A DNA stretch of 64,000 bases from Primorskyibacter flagellatus. GTDB taxonomy: Bacteria; Pseudomonadota; Alphaproteobacteria; Rhodobacterales; Rhodobacteraceae. Below the pieces are notes generated by a model. That model saw only the letters and a list, made by a program, of their open reading frames with translations. It had not been told where the DNA came from and did no database searches. Of this stretch, positions 8,447 through 18,970 are shown in pieces; position 1 is the first letter of the stretch, and every line of letters begins with the position of its first letter. Both the position numbers and the translations under genes were made by a program. The stretch lies in the NCBI RefSeq assembly GCF_900176485.1, contig NZ_FWYD01000004.1:1-64000 (forward strand), read 5' to 3'.

Positions 8447-9601
8447 ATGGTCTCCTCGTCCCATGCCAAGCCCACCGCCTGCCTCGCGCTTGCGGATGGA
8501 ACGGTTTTTTACGGTCAAGGCTTTGGCGCGACCGGCGTCACGGTGGCAGAGCTGTGTTTCAACACCGCCATGACCGGCTATCAGGAAATCATGACCGATC
8601 CCTCCTATGCCGGGCAGGTCGTCACCTTCACCTTCCCGCATGTCGGCAATGTCGGGGTCAACCCTGACGATGACGAAACTGCGGATCCGGTCGCCGCTGG
8701 CATGGTTGTGAAATGGATGCCCACGCAATCCTCCAACTGGCGCGCTGTTCAAGAACTGGGCGATTGGCTGGCAGCGCGCGGACGCATTGCGATCGGCGGC
8801 GTTGATACGCGGCGGCTGACCCGTGCGATCCGCCAGCAAGGCGCGCCGCATGTCGCACTGGCGCATGATCCGGACGGCAATTTCGACACCGAGGCGCTGG
8901 TCGCCCAGGCGCGCGGGTTTGCCGGGCTTGAAGGTGTTGACTTGGCCCGTGATGTGACCTGCGCACAAAGTTATCGCTGGGATGAGATGCGGTGGGCATG
9001 GCCCGATGGCTATGCCAAACAAGAGTCACCGCGCCACAAGGTTGTTGCGGTGGATTACGGTGCCAAGCGCAATATCCTGCGCTGTCTCGCCTCTGCGGGC
9101 TGCGATGTGACCGTCCTGCCCGCCACCGCCACCGCCGAGGAGATCATGGCGCATGAACCGGACGGTGTGTTCCTGTCCAACGGTCCCGGCGATCCGGCAG
9201 CGACCGGGGAATATGCCGTGCCGATGATCAAATCCCTGCTGGAGCAGACTGATCTGCCGATCTTTGGCATCTGTCTGGGCCACCAGATGCTGGCACTGGC
9301 GCTTGGCGCACAGACCGTCAAGATGAACCACGGCCATCACGGTGCCAACCACCCCGTGAAGGATTACACCACCGACAAGGTCGAGATCACCTCGATGAAC
9401 CACGGATTTGCCGTCGACAGCCAGACCTTACCGGAAGGTGTGGAAGAGACGCATGTTTCGTTGTTTGACGGGTCCAATTGCGGTTTGCGTGTAAAGGACC
9501 GCCCGGTATTCTCTGTCCAGCATCACCCCGAGGCCAGCCCCGGACCGCAGGACAGTTTTTACCTTTTCGAACGGTTTACGGACTACATGTCCGCCCGGTG
9601 A
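8447..9601 (+). CDS. carA: carbamoyl-phosphate synthase small subunit
   Basis: 384 residues, full length. CarA releases ammonia from glutamine and channels it to CarB for carbamoyl phosphate, used in pyrimidine and arginine synthesis. The N-terminal half has ADGTVFYGQGFG and the FNTAMTGYQEIMTDPSYAGQ block. The class I glutamine amidotransferase half has FLSNGPGDP, the nucleophile in IFGICLGHQ and the catalytic His-Glu in SVQHHPEASPGP. carB is not in the window. Confidence 0.97.
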   Translation: MVSSSHAKPTACLALADGTVFYGQGFGATGVTVAELCFNTAMTGYQEIMTDPSYAGQVVTFTFPHVGNVGVNPDDDETADPVAAGMVVKWMPTQSSNWRAVQELGDWLAARGRIAIGGVDTRRLTRAIRQQGAPHVALAHDPDGNFDTEALVAQARGFAGLEGVDLARDVTCAQSYRWDEMRWAWPDGYAKQESPRHKVVAVDYGAKRNILRCLASAGCDVTVLPATATAEEIMAHEPDGVFLSNGPGDPAATGEYAVPMIKSLLEQTDLPIFGICLGHQMLALALGAQTVKMNHGHHGANHPVKDYTTDKVEITSMNHGFAVDSQTLPEGVEETHVSLFDGSNCGLRVKDRPVFSVQHHPEASPGPQDSFYLFERFTDYMSAR

Positions 9602-9622
9602 AAGCCATTCTCTAAAGGCCGG

Positions 9623-9637
9623 TTAAGCCTCCCTTAA
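9623..9637. promoter_or_regulatory. CtrA-type binding box TTAA-N7-TTAA
   Basis: TTAA GCCTCCC TTAA is an exact match to the CtrA consensus, 51 bases before the glycosyltransferase ATG at 9688 and just after carA. CtrA in Rhodobacterales is known to control motility, gene-transfer agents and surface traits, which fits a polysaccharide synthase target. Confidence 0.6.
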
Positions 9638-9669
9638 GTTTCTACCGCCAAAACTTGGACGGTAGAAAC
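9638..9669. repeat. long hairpin between the CtrA box and the glycosyltransferase start
   Basis: GTTTCTACCG at 9638-9647 pairs perfectly with CGGTAGAAAC at 9660-9669. The inner CCAA and TTGG extend the stem to 14 pairs with one bulged A and an AAC loop. It directly abuts the CtrA box and ends about 18 bases before the ATG. It could be an operator or a leader hairpin. Confidence 0.6.
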
Positions 9670-9687
9670 CAGGGTGGCGGCTCAGCG

Positions 9688-11589
9688 ATGAGTGAACCGA
9701 AGCTAGACCTTTCACGCGCGGAGCTTCCGGTTCAGCACGGTCGCCCAGTGGGGCAAATGCTGCTGGAGGCAGGCGCGCTGGAAACCGGCGACCTGTTGAA
9801 TGCGCTTGCAGAAAAAGGTCGCAGCGGCGCAAGGATTGCGCGCATCTGCGAGGCTGATGCCTTGGCGGATCCGTCGCAGATCGTGGCCGCGCAAGCGCGT
9901 CACTGGGGCGTCATGGCGCTTGACCGGGACGATCAGCCGCCCGATCCCGACTTACGTGACATGCTCAGCGCTGAGTTCTGTCTGGAACATCTGGTCCTGC
10001 CTTGGCTGCGCATCGGCAAGACATTGGTGATTGCCACCGCCCGCCCCGATGCGTTCGAAACCCTGCGCACGCGTCTTCCCGACGGTATCGGCTCGGTCCA
10101 AATGGCTGTGACCCACGAGGCCGACATCCATGCGGAGATTGCCGCGCGTCATGGCGCTGCACTGATGCACGCGGCCGAAACGCGCGTCCGCACCGACGAA
10201 AGCTGCCGGGACCTTGCCCTGATGACACGTCCCAGGGCCATTCTTGCCGGTCTACTGGGGCTTGGGGCGCTTTCGTTGCTTGCACTCATGCCGGGGCTGT
10301 TTTTCGCCTGTCTCGCAAGCTGGGCGATCGTCGCATTGATCCTGTCGGGCTTGTTGAAAGGCGCAGCGTTTGTCGCGCAGTTCCGCCACAGGCCGGTTCA
10401 TCGTCACGACCCACCACCATTCCCATGGCCGACCGTTTCAGTAATGGTGCCATTATATCATGAGGATGATATTGCCGGAACGCTGGTCAAGCGGCTGTCA
10501 CGACTAACCTATCCGCGCGCATTGCTGGATGTGGTACTGGTGCTGGAAGCCAAGGATGACCGCACGCGCAAGGCACTGGTTCCGGCGCTGCTGCCACCCT
10601 GGATGCGGGTAATCGAAGTCCCCGACGGCAGTGTCACCACCAAACCGCGCGCGCTGAACTACGCGCTGGGATTCTGTCGGGGCGAGATTGTCGGCATATA
10701 CGATGCCGAGGATGCCCCCGCCCCTGACCAGCTTGATCGGGTGGTGGCGCATTTCAACCGTGCCCCCGCAAAGACCGCCTGCCTTCAGGGCATTCTCGAT
10801 TTCTACAACCCGCGCGCCAACTGGCTGTCGCGCTGCTTTTCCATCGAGTATGCAAGCTGGTTCCGCATCCTGCTGCCGGGTTTTGCCCGCTTGGGATTTG
10901 CAATACCTCTGGGAGGCACGACAGTGTTCTTTCGCCGCAAGGCATTGGAACATGTCGGCGGATGGGATGCACACAACGTCACCGAAGACGCCGATCTTGG
11001 TTTCCGGCTGGCGCGTTACGGCTATCAAACCGAACTTTTGGCCTCGGTCACGCGCGAGGAAGCCAACAACCGGTTCTGGCCCTGGGTCAAACAACGCTCG
11101 CGCTGGCTCAAGGGATACATGATCACATATCTCACGCATATGCGCTCTCCCCGCAAACTCTGGCGGACGTTGGGACCGTGGAAGTTCACCGGTTTTCAGG
11201 TGTTTTTCCTGACCACGATCAGCCAGTTTCTGCTGGCACCGATCATGTGGTCCTTCTGGCTGGTGCTCTTCGGCATGCCGCATCCGATGTCCGCGCTTCT
11301 GGACAATGCGGGATTGCGGGTACTCACCGGCATTTTTCTGGCATCCGAGGCATTGGCGATTGTCATCGGACTTGCCGCAGTTGCGCGAACGCGACATCGC
11401 GGGTTGTGGATGTGGGTGCCTACTTTGTTGATCTACTACATGATGGGCTGGCTTGCCGCGACGAAGGCCGCCTATGAGCTGCTTGTCCGGCCTTTTTACT
11501 GGGACAAGACCGCCCATGGTCATTCCCCCCCCGATGCCGGCCAAGATACCCCGTCCAGGCCAGCCCAACAAACAGGCGCGGCACGCTGA
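9688..11589 (+). CDS. membrane glycosyltransferase (GT2, cellulose-synthase-like) with N-terminal MshEN/GspE-N-like domain
   Basis: 633 residues. Residues ~10-150 resemble the N-terminal domain of type II secretion ATPases (MshEN/GspE-N; GQMLLEAGALETGDLLNAL). A membrane hairpin follows at ~185-228. The processive GT2 domain at ~240-480 has VSVMVPLYHED, the DxD in YDAEDAP (~338), TEDADLGFRLA and the QxxRW motif QRSRW (~468). Three or more membrane helices close the protein. This layout is known from XagB-like exopolysaccharide synthases, where MshEN domains can bind cyclic di-GMP; here the binding motif is incomplete, so binding is uncertain. The ATG at 9688 has AGGGTGG about ten bases upstream; a TTG at 9655 falls inside the hairpin and is less likely. 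A C8 run at 11525-11532 sits near the C-terminus. Confidence 0.82.
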   Translation: MSEPKLDLSRAELPVQHGRPVGQMLLEAGALETGDLLNALAEKGRSGARIARICEADALADPSQIVAAQARHWGVMALDRDDQPPDPDLRDMLSAEFCLEHLVLPWLRIGKTLVIATARPDAFETLRTRLPDGIGSVQMAVTHEADIHAEIAARHGAALMHAAETRVRTDESCRDLALMTRPRAILAGLLGLGALSLLALMPGLFFACLASWAIVALILSGLLKGAAFVAQFRHRPVHRHDPPPFPWPTVSVMVPLYHEDDIAGTLVKRLSRLTYPRALLDVVLVLEAKDDRTRKALVPALLPPWMRVIEVPDGSVTTKPRALNYALGFCRGEIVGIYDAEDAPAPDQLDRVVAHFNRAPAKTACLQGILDFYNPRANWLSRCFSIEYASWFRILLPGFARLGFAIPLGGTTVFFRRKALEHVGGWDAHNVTEDADLGFRLARYGYQTELLASVTREEANNRFWPWVKQRSRWLKGYMITYLTHMRSPRKLWRTLGPWKFTGFQVFFLTTISQFLLAPIMWSFWLVLFGMPHPMSALLDNAGLRVLTGIFLASEALAIVIGLAAVARTRHRGLWMWVPTLLIYYMMGWLAATKAAYELLVRPFYWDKTAHGHSPPDAGQDTPSRPAQQTGAAR

Positions 11590-11671
11590 ATTGACCAAGA
11601 CGGAAACGCATGTAATTGTCGAAACCAACGGTCTTTCCACGCTGTCGGAACCGGGGCGACTCCTCAATCGG

Positions 11672-12322
11672 TTACTCTTCTGCCAACCCCTGACTGTCCT
11701 GTTTCAGCCGTGTCACGAAAGCCGCTGAAATATGGTCGCGTAACGCCGCGTAGGCCGCGTCCTCATCGCGCCGGGCAATCGCATCGACAATCGCCAGATG
11801 CTCTTCAAGCGCATTCGCGCCCCGGCCCTGTGCCGCCAACGAGGTCGTCGCCATCAGCGCCATCGACCGGTAGACCAGATCAAGCTGCTGAACCAGATAA
11901 CGGTTATGAGAAGTCAGGTGGATCTGCTTGTGGAAGCGCCGATTGGTGCGCGCCAGTGCCGCCGGATCCGACAGCAGCGCGCGATCTTCGATCACCATAT
12001 CGCGCAGGACCTGCACTTCTTCTTCGGTTGCATGTCGCGCAGCCAGCCGCGCGGCCAGCCCTTCAAGCTCTGTGCGCACGACATAAAGTTCTGCCATCTG
12101 GTTATGATCCAGTGACGCCACGATCAGGCTGCGCCCATCGCGCGCCAACAGTGATTGCGTTTCAAGCCGCTGCAACGCTTCGCGAATCGGCGTCCGGGAA
12201 ACGCCGAACCGATCTGCCAGATCGCTTTCCACCAACCGGTCGCCTGGGCGAAACACGCCAACGTCGATCGCGTCGAGGATCAACGAATAGGCATCCTTTT
12301 GCGGCGGTTTAATCTGGTTCAT
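11672..12322 (-). CDS. GntR family transcriptional regulator (FadR/FCD type)
   Basis: 216 residues from ATG 12322. The N-terminal winged helix shows the GntR signature (GDRLVESDLADRFGVSRTPI, then REALQRLE). The rest is an all-helical FCD ligand-binding domain with the usual NRRFHKQIH and SHNRYLV segments. FCD regulators normally repress neighbouring catabolic genes in response to small carboxylic acids. Here the gene is convergent with the glycosyltransferase and divergent from a HAD nucleotidase, so no target or ligand is apparent. The longer in-frame extension beyond 12322 reads through the divergent gene and is not real. Confidence 0.88.
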   Translation of the reverse strand: MNQIKPPQKDAYSLILDAIDVGVFRPGDRLVESDLADRFGVSRTPIREALQRLETQSLLARDGRSLIVASLDHNQMAELYVVRTELEGLAARLAARHATEEEVQVLRDMVIEDRALLSDPAALARTNRRFHKQIHLTSHNRYLVQQLDLVYRSMALMATTSLAAQGRGANALEEHLAIVDAIARRDEDAAYAALRDHISAAFVTRLKQDSQGLAEE

Positions 12323-12421
12323 GGCGCGATCTTGTCCTCCGGGAATGCGCGTCAGGATAACCGCTCGCCGCAAGCAAGGCCACCCATTGCGCGCCTCAGT
12401 GCGGACCATTACATTTGCCCG

Positions 12422-13066
12422 ATGACACGCGCCGCCTTCTCTCATATCCGCCAATGGGTGTTCGATCTGGACAACACCCTGTATCCGCCCGCCGCCCGAC
12501 TTTTCGAGCAGATCGAAACACGGATGACGTCTTTCGTGATGTCGGCACTTGGGGTCGAGCAGGACCGCGCCAACCATCTGCGCAAACATTACTGGGCAAC
12601 ATATGGCACGACTCTGGCCGGGTTGATGCGTGAACATCAGGTCGATCCCGGTCCCTATCTGACACAGGTTCACGACATTTCCTTCGACAGCCTTCAGCCT
12701 GATCCATATCTTTGCGAAACCATTGCGCGCCTTCCCGGCCGCAAGATCGTCTATACCAATGGCACCGCACCCTATGCCGCACAGGTGCTCAAGGCCCGCG
12801 GTCTGGAGGCCGCGTTCGATGCAATCTATGGCGTCGAAGAGGCCGGATTTCTACCCAAGCCCGAACGCGCCGCCTTCGAGGCCGTGTTCGCGATGGACGG
12901 TATCACGCCAAGCGCCGCCGCGATGTTCGAAGACGACCCGCGCAACCTTGCCGAACCTCATGCGATGGGCATGCGGACGGTTCATGTCGCGCCGGAGCGG
13001 CTGGAGGCACCACATATCCAGCATCACACCGGGGATCTGGCCGCATTTCTGGCACGGCTGACCTAG
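12422..13066 (+). CDS. HAD-family pyrimidine 5'-nucleotidase
   Basis: 214 residues. HAD motif I is FDLDNTLYP, motif II YTNGTAPYA, motif III lysine in LPKPERAAFEAV, motif IV FEDDPRNL. The family (related to yeast Sdt1/Phm8 and bacterial pyrimidine nucleotidases) dephosphorylates nucleoside monophosphates in the cytosol. The ATG at 12422 directly precedes the conserved start; longer in-frame reading overlaps the divergent GntR gene. It is followed by a flavoprotein monooxygenase gene with its own ribosome site. Confidence 0.86.
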   Translation: MTRAAFSHIRQWVFDLDNTLYPPAARLFEQIETRMTSFVMSALGVEQDRANHLRKHYWATYGTTLAGLMREHQVDPGPYLTQVHDISFDSLQPDPYLCETIARLPGRKIVYTNGTAPYAAQVLKARGLEAAFDAIYGVEEAGFLPKPERAAFEAVFAMDGITPSAAAMFEDDPRNLAEPHAMGMRTVHVAPERLEAPHIQHHTGDLAAFLARLT

Positions 13067-13151
13067 CGCCGCGCGACCAAAAGCCTGATCTGTCGCATGG
13101 ATGGCCCCTTCCCTCCGCGCTAGGTTTGCACACGGCAAGACGGAGGCGCAT

Positions 13152-14348
13152 ATGAACTACGATATTGTGATCAGCGGCGGCGGAATTGCCGGCCTTGTGG
13201 CGGCTGCCGGATTCGGGCAAGCCGGGTTTTCTGTATTATGCGTTGATCCCGCAGCGCCGATAACTGACCGCGATGCCGCCGGATCGGACCTGCGCAGCAC
13301 CGCATTTTTGCAACCGGCCCAGACCTTTCTGGACCGGATCGGGCTTTGGGACAGGCTCGCGCCCCATGCCACGCCTTTGCAGGTAATGCGCATCGTCGAT
13401 GCAGGCGGCCCAGCACCAGAGCCGCGCCTCATCAAGGAATTTGACGCCGCAGATATTTCCGACAAGCCCTTTGGGTGGAACCTGCCAAACTGGCTGCTGC
13501 GCCGCGAAATCCTTGCGACGCTGAAAGATCTGCCCAATTTCGAATTTCGTCCCGGCATCGGCGCCACTGCCCTGTTCACCCGGATGGCAGAGGCACGCGT
13601 CACGCTCAGCGATGGCAATCGCATCCGCACCCGGTTGGTGATTGCCGCCGACGGACGCAATTCTCCGATGCGCGCGGCGGCGGGTATCCGGTCACACACC
13701 ACCCGTTTCGGCCAAAAAGCACTGGCCTTCGCCGTCACGCACCCGATCCCGCATGGCAATGTCTCCACCGAAATCCACCGCACCGGCGGGCCTTTCACGC
13801 TGGTCCCTCTGCCCGATTGGGAAGGCCGCCCCTCTTCCGCCATTGTCTGGATGGAGGAAGGCCCAAAAGCCAAGGCGCTGATGGAATTGGACAACTACGC
13901 TTTCGAAGAAGAGATGAGCGCACGATCGTGCCACCTGTTCGGACCGCTGAAGCTGAATTCACGCCGGACGATCTGGCCGATCATCAGTCAAAAGGCCGAA
14001 CGGCTGGCGTCGGAACGGCTGGCACTGGTGGCCGAAGCCGCGCATGTCGTGCCACCCATCGGCGCGCAGGGCCTGAACATGAGCCTGACCGACATCAGCA
14101 CCCTGCTTGATCTGGCCGAAGCAGCACCAGAATCGCTGGGCAGTTCAACGATGCTGGACAGCTATCATAACGCCCGCATCGGCGACATTCGTACCCGCGT
14201 CGCCGGGATCACGCTGCTCAACCGCACGTCCATGCTGGCGAATCCGCTTCTGCGCAACGCACGGGCCGCCGGGCTTGGCGCGCTTTACGATCTCAAACCG
14301 CTGCGCCAATCCGTGATGCAACTGGGCCTGGGTGCCCGTCAGGGTTAA
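13152..14348 (+). CDS. UbiH/UbiF-type FAD-dependent monooxygenase
   Basis: 398 residues. The N-terminal FAD-binding motif is ISGGGIAGLVAAAGFGQAG, followed by the substrate-side AADGRNSPMRAAAGI and the second flavin motif AHVVPPIGAQGLNMSL. The last normally reads GDAAHxxPP; here the aspartate position is glutamate (AEAAH). This is the family of ubiquinone ring hydroxylases, so a role in ubiquinone synthesis at the membrane is likely, but the position hydroxylated cannot be assigned. ATG 13152 is preceded by GGAGG; upstream in-frame residues are not conserved. Confidence 0.86.
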   Translation: MNYDIVISGGGIAGLVAAAGFGQAGFSVLCVDPAAPITDRDAAGSDLRSTAFLQPAQTFLDRIGLWDRLAPHATPLQVMRIVDAGGPAPEPRLIKEFDAADISDKPFGWNLPNWLLRREILATLKDLPNFEFRPGIGATALFTRMAEARVTLSDGNRIRTRLVIAADGRNSPMRAAAGIRSHTTRFGQKALAFAVTHPIPHGNVSTEIHRTGGPFTLVPLPDWEGRPSSAIVWMEEGPKAKALMELDNYAFEEEMSARSCHLFGPLKLNSRRTIWPIISQKAERLASERLALVAEAAHVVPPIGAQGLNMSLTDISTLLDLAEAAPESLGSSTMLDSYHNARIGDIRTRVAGITLLNRTSMLANPLLRNARAAGLGALYDLKPLRQSVMQLGLGARQG

Positions 14349-14480
14349 GCGCCCCGTTCACGGTCCTGCGCCGGGGGAGGTCGCCTTGGCGACCGGGGGC
14401 GCAAGCCCCTGCTGCGTGCGAACGCGAACTTTCCGGCGCGCCCCGCCAAGGGGCGCACCTTGCGGTCAAACCCGGCAGCC

Positions 14481-15617
14481 TCAGGTCTTCGCCAGAACCG
14501 CGTCCAGCGCCGTTTCCAGCCGTGCGACGGTGGCATCGACATCCGCCAGCTTATCCAGTCCGAAAAGCCCCAGACGGAAGGTCGAAAACCCCTCAGGCTC
14601 GTCGCATTGTAACGGCACGCCTGCCGCGATCTGCACGCCCTCGGCGACAAAGGCCTTGCCCGACTGGATGTCCGGCGACCCGGTGTAGCTGACCACAACA
14701 CCCGGCGCGGCAAAACCGTCCGCCGCAACCGAGGCAATCCCGCGCGCAGCCAGCGCCGCTTGAACCTTTGTCCCCAGATCCCATTGCGCGTCCCGCATCT
14801 TCGCGAAACCCAGTCGTTTGGTCTCTGTCATCGTGTCACGGAAGGCGCGCAGACCATCGGTGGGCAATGTCGCGTGATAGGCATGACCGCCGCCCTCATA
14901 GGCCTGCATGATCTGCCGCCATTTTTTCAGATCAATGGCAAAGCTGTCCGACGTGGTCTCGGCCATCCGCGCCTCGGCCCGTTCCGACAGCATCACCAGC
15001 CCCGCGCAAGGCGTCGAGGACCAACCCTTTTGCGGTGCCGAGATCAGCACGTCCACGCCCGTCGCTTTCATATCGACCCAGATGCAACCCGACGCGATGC
15101 AATCCAGCACCATCAGCGCGCCGACCTCATGTGCCGCTTCCGCCATCTGCCGAATATAATCGTCAGGCAGGATCACACCCGAGGATGTCTCGACATGCGG
15201 TGCAAAGACAATATCCGGCCGGTCGGCACGGATGCGGGCAACTACTTCGTCGATCGGCGCGGGTGCAAACGGGGCCTGTGTTTCGTTGCCCATGCGACGC
15301 GCCTTCATCACGGTCGTGTCATTGGCAATGCCGGACGCGTCGAAAATCTGGCTCCAGCGGAACGAAAACCAGCCATTGCGCACCACCAGTACCTTGGCGT
15401 CCTGCCCGAACTGGCGCGCCACGGCCTCCATCCCGAAAGTGCCGCCACCGGGCACCAGCGCCACGCCATCGGCATTATACACCTCGCGCAGCATCTCCGA
15501 GATGTCCCGCATCACCTGCTGGAACGCCTTGGACATGTGGTTGAGCGACCGGTCGGTGAAGACAACCGAAAATTCAAGCAACCCGTCGGGATCGACGGTA
15601 TCAAGCAAAGCAGCCAT
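14481..15617 (-). CDS. class V aminotransferase (alanine-glyoxylate / serine-pyruvate type)
   Basis: 378 residues, PLP-dependent fold. Visible are VALVPGGGTFGMEAVARQF near the N-terminus, HVETSSGVILP, MVLDCIASG (cofactor-contacting aspartate) and ISAPQKGWSSTPCAGLVML with the PLP lysine. The family covers alanine-glyoxylate, serine-glyoxylate and 2-aminoethylphosphonate aminotransferases; I cannot choose among them. Two Lrp/AsnC regulators lie directly upstream on the same strand, suggesting amino-acid-responsive control. A perfect CTAGCGCTAG palindrome sits 25 bases upstream of the start. Confidence 0.85.
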   Translation of the reverse strand: MAALLDTVDPDGLLEFSVVFTDRSLNHMSKAFQQVMRDISEMLREVYNADGVALVPGGGTFGMEAVARQFGQDAKVLVVRNGWFSFRWSQIFDASGIANDTTVMKARRMGNETQAPFAPAPIDEVVARIRADRPDIVFAPHVETSSGVILPDDYIRQMAEAAHEVGALMVLDCIASGCIWVDMKATGVDVLISAPQKGWSSTPCAGLVMLSERAEARMAETTSDSFAIDLKKWRQIMQAYEGGGHAYHATLPTDGLRAFRDTMTETKRLGFAKMRDAQWDLGTKVQAALAARGIASVAADGFAAPGVVVSYTGSPDIQSGKAFVAEGVQIAAGVPLQCDEPEGFSTFRLGLFGLDKLADVDATVARLETALDAVLAKT

Positions 15618-15641
15618 TTTTGGACCTCCATAGCGTTATCA

Positions 15642-15651
15642 CTAGCGCTAG
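15642..15651. promoter_or_regulatory. CTAGCGCTAG palindrome upstream of the aminotransferase
   Basis: A perfect ten-base palindrome, with another TAGCG nine bases to its left, just ahead of the aminotransferase start. It may be an operator for one of the adjacent Lrp/AsnC proteins, but it does not match a consensus I know. Confidence 0.3.
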
Positions 15652-15705
15652 CAAGTCAGCGGCGGAATGGCAAAGCCTACCTGCGCCTTGGGTGCGGCTA
15701 GACCG

Positions 15706-16160
15706 TCAACCCAACGGTCCGGGGCGTCTTTCCTCGCTCAGCAACACATTGGCATCGACACTGCCCACCCCCGGCAATGTCATCAGCCGCCGTCGCAACA
15801 CGCGCTCGAAATCAGGAATGTCGCGCGCCACCACCCGCAAGCGATAATCATACATGCCCAACACATGTTCGACCGTCTGCACCTCGGGGACGGCCGCGAC
15901 AGCGCGTTCGAAATCCTCAAGGCTGACGCGGCCCTTGGTTGCCAGCTTGACCCCCAGAAACACCGTCACACTGAATCCAAGTGCCGCCTTGTCCAGATCC
16001 AGCCGCACGCCGCGAAACACACCCGCCTCGCGCAATCGCTTGATCCGCCGCCAGGCCGCAGGCTGCGACAGGCCGAATTGCCGACCCAACGCGCCCGCGC
16101 TGGCCTGCGCATCCTGCGCAAGCGCGCGGATCAACCCGCGGTCAATCTCGTCCATATCCA

Positions 16161-16164
<4 letters not shown>
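15706..16164 (-). CDS. Lrp/AsnC family regulator (second of two)
   Basis: 152 residues. The N-terminal helix-turn-helix is LGRQFGLSQPAAWRRIKRL; the C-terminal RAM domain has FLGVKLATKG and VLGMYDYRLRVVARDIPDFE. It starts inside the stop of the preceding Lrp gene (ATGA, 16161-16164), so the two are translationally coupled and may form hetero-oligomers. These proteins sense amino acids and act on nearby transport or metabolism genes. The likely targets are the downstream aminotransferase and the divergent ilvC. Confidence 0.92.
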
Positions 16165-17769
<1,605 letters not shown>

Positions 17770-17793
17770 TCTGATCCACAGGATCAGCGCGAA

Positions 17794-17822
17794 GGGGCGC
17801 CCCTTGTCGGGTGCCCCTTTTT
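17794..17822 (+). terminator. rho-independent terminator after ilvC
   Basis: GGGGCGCCC pairs with GGGTGCCCC (one G-T wobble) around a short loop, then five T residues, 25 bases after the ilvC stop. Confidence 0.88.
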
Positions 17823-17895
17823 CGTTCCACCGCGCCAATGCCTCGGTTCACTGACTGAAATTTTGAAGCCCCCGCAAAGCTTACAAGGTCATCGC

Positions 17896-18825
17896 ATGAC
17901 GCAACCTGCCGAGATCACTTCGAGAAGTTGGTTCATGGTGCTGGCCCTGGGCGTGGTCTGGGGGGCGACCTTCCTTGTCATCGAACTGGCGTTGCAAGGC
18001 ATCACCCCCTTTTGGCTGGCCGCCGCGCGGATCGCTTTTGCCGCCACTCTGACGGTGGCCGTCTGGGGCTTGCGCGGCTTTCCTTTATTCCTGACCGAAC
18101 AGAAAGACTGGCCCGCCCTTGCCTTTGCCGGTGCGTTCAGCGCCGCCATTCCTTTCGCCCTGCTAAGCTGGGGGCAGCAATTCGTCACATCGGCATTTGC
18201 GGGCGTGTCGATGGCGGCGGTGGCGCTGATGGTTTTGCCACTTGCGCATTTTCTTGTGCCCGGAGAACGGATGACGCTGCGCCGCACGATCGGTTTTCTG
18301 ATCGGCTTTGCTGGCGTCGCCGTGTTGATCGGCGGACAGGCACTGGCCACAACCGGCGCGGCATTGGAGCCTTGGGGCCGTGTCGCCTGCCTTGGGGCCG
18401 CCGCCTGTTACGCGATCAGTTCTGTCATGATGCGACGGCTGCCACCGATAGACGGTATCGGGCTGGCCGCGATGCCCCTGATCTTCGGAAGCCTCTTTGT
18501 TGTGCCCATGGCATGGATCGCCGAAGGGCCGCCGCCACTGCCCGATGGCCGGACCCTGATGTTGCTTGCCTTGCTGGGCCTGATCCCCACGGCAGGTGCC
18601 AACCTGTTGCGGGTCCTGGTGATTCGCAGCGCCGGACCGGTCTTCATGAGCCTGACCAACTACATCGTGCCGCTTTGTTCGGTCACGCTTGGTGCCCTGC
18701 TTCTGGGAGAGCCGCTGCACCGATCCCTGCTTCTGGCGCTTGTGCTGATCCTGACAGGCGTCGCGCTGAGCCAATACGGTGCGTTGCGTCGCATGTTCCG
18801 GCGCGCCGGCGAAAAATCCGGCTGA
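17896..18825 (+). CDS. DMT-superfamily (EamA) transporter
   Basis: 309 residues with about ten hydrophobic segments in two EamA repeats, the layout of inner-membrane drug/metabolite exporters. The first repeat opens with FMVLALGVVWGATFLVIELA, the second around WGRVACLGAAACYAISS. Substrates in this family range from amino acids to nucleotide sugars and cannot be read from sequence. ATG 17896 begins the cytosolic lead before helix 1; the few codons further upstream in frame are not conserved. It is convergent with glmM across a hairpin. Confidence 0.85.
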   Translation: MTQPAEITSRSWFMVLALGVVWGATFLVIELALQGITPFWLAAARIAFAATLTVAVWGLRGFPLFLTEQKDWPALAFAGAFSAAIPFALLSWGQQFVTSAFAGVSMAAVALMVLPLAHFLVPGERMTLRRTIGFLIGFAGVAVLIGGQALATTGAALEPWGRVACLGAAACYAISSVMMRRLPPIDGIGLAAMPLIFGSLFVVPMAWIAEGPPPLPDGRTLMLLALLGLIPTAGANLLRVLVIRSAGPVFMSLTNYIVPLCSVTLGALLLGEPLHRSLLLALVLILTGVALSQYGALRRMFRRAGEKSG

Positions 18826-18876
18826 GGCGCTGGGGGTTACTTGTTCTTGGGGCAGTGTTTTGGCGACACGAAGGAA

Positions 18877-18896
18877 GCGAGGGGCCAGCCCCTCGC
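18877..18896. terminator. hairpin between the convergent transporter and glmM genes
   Basis: GCGAGGGG, loop CCAG, CCCCTCGC: eight perfect pairs. It is followed on the plus strand by CTCCCCGGAGTATTTTGACC, resembling the short intergenic hairpin units common in Rhodobacteraceae. It may act as a terminator for both genes, although the T run is short. Confidence 0.5.
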
Positions 18897-18970
18897 GCTC
18901 CCCGGAGTATTTTGACCAAGAAGAAGGGGGAAGGAGCGTTACGGCGAGGTTTCGATATGTCGCGCAGGCC

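Noticed and set aside
10504-11667. Minus-strand open frame of 387 codons opposite the glycosyltransferase
   Set aside because: Shadow of the GT2 coding frame; its translation has no domain and would overlap the whole conserved catalytic region.
14360-14440. GC-rich hairpins (GGTCGCC/GGCGACC, GGGGGC/GCCCC) after the UbiH-like gene
   Set aside because: Could be a terminator, but without a T run and with several overlapping foldings I did not list it as a feature.
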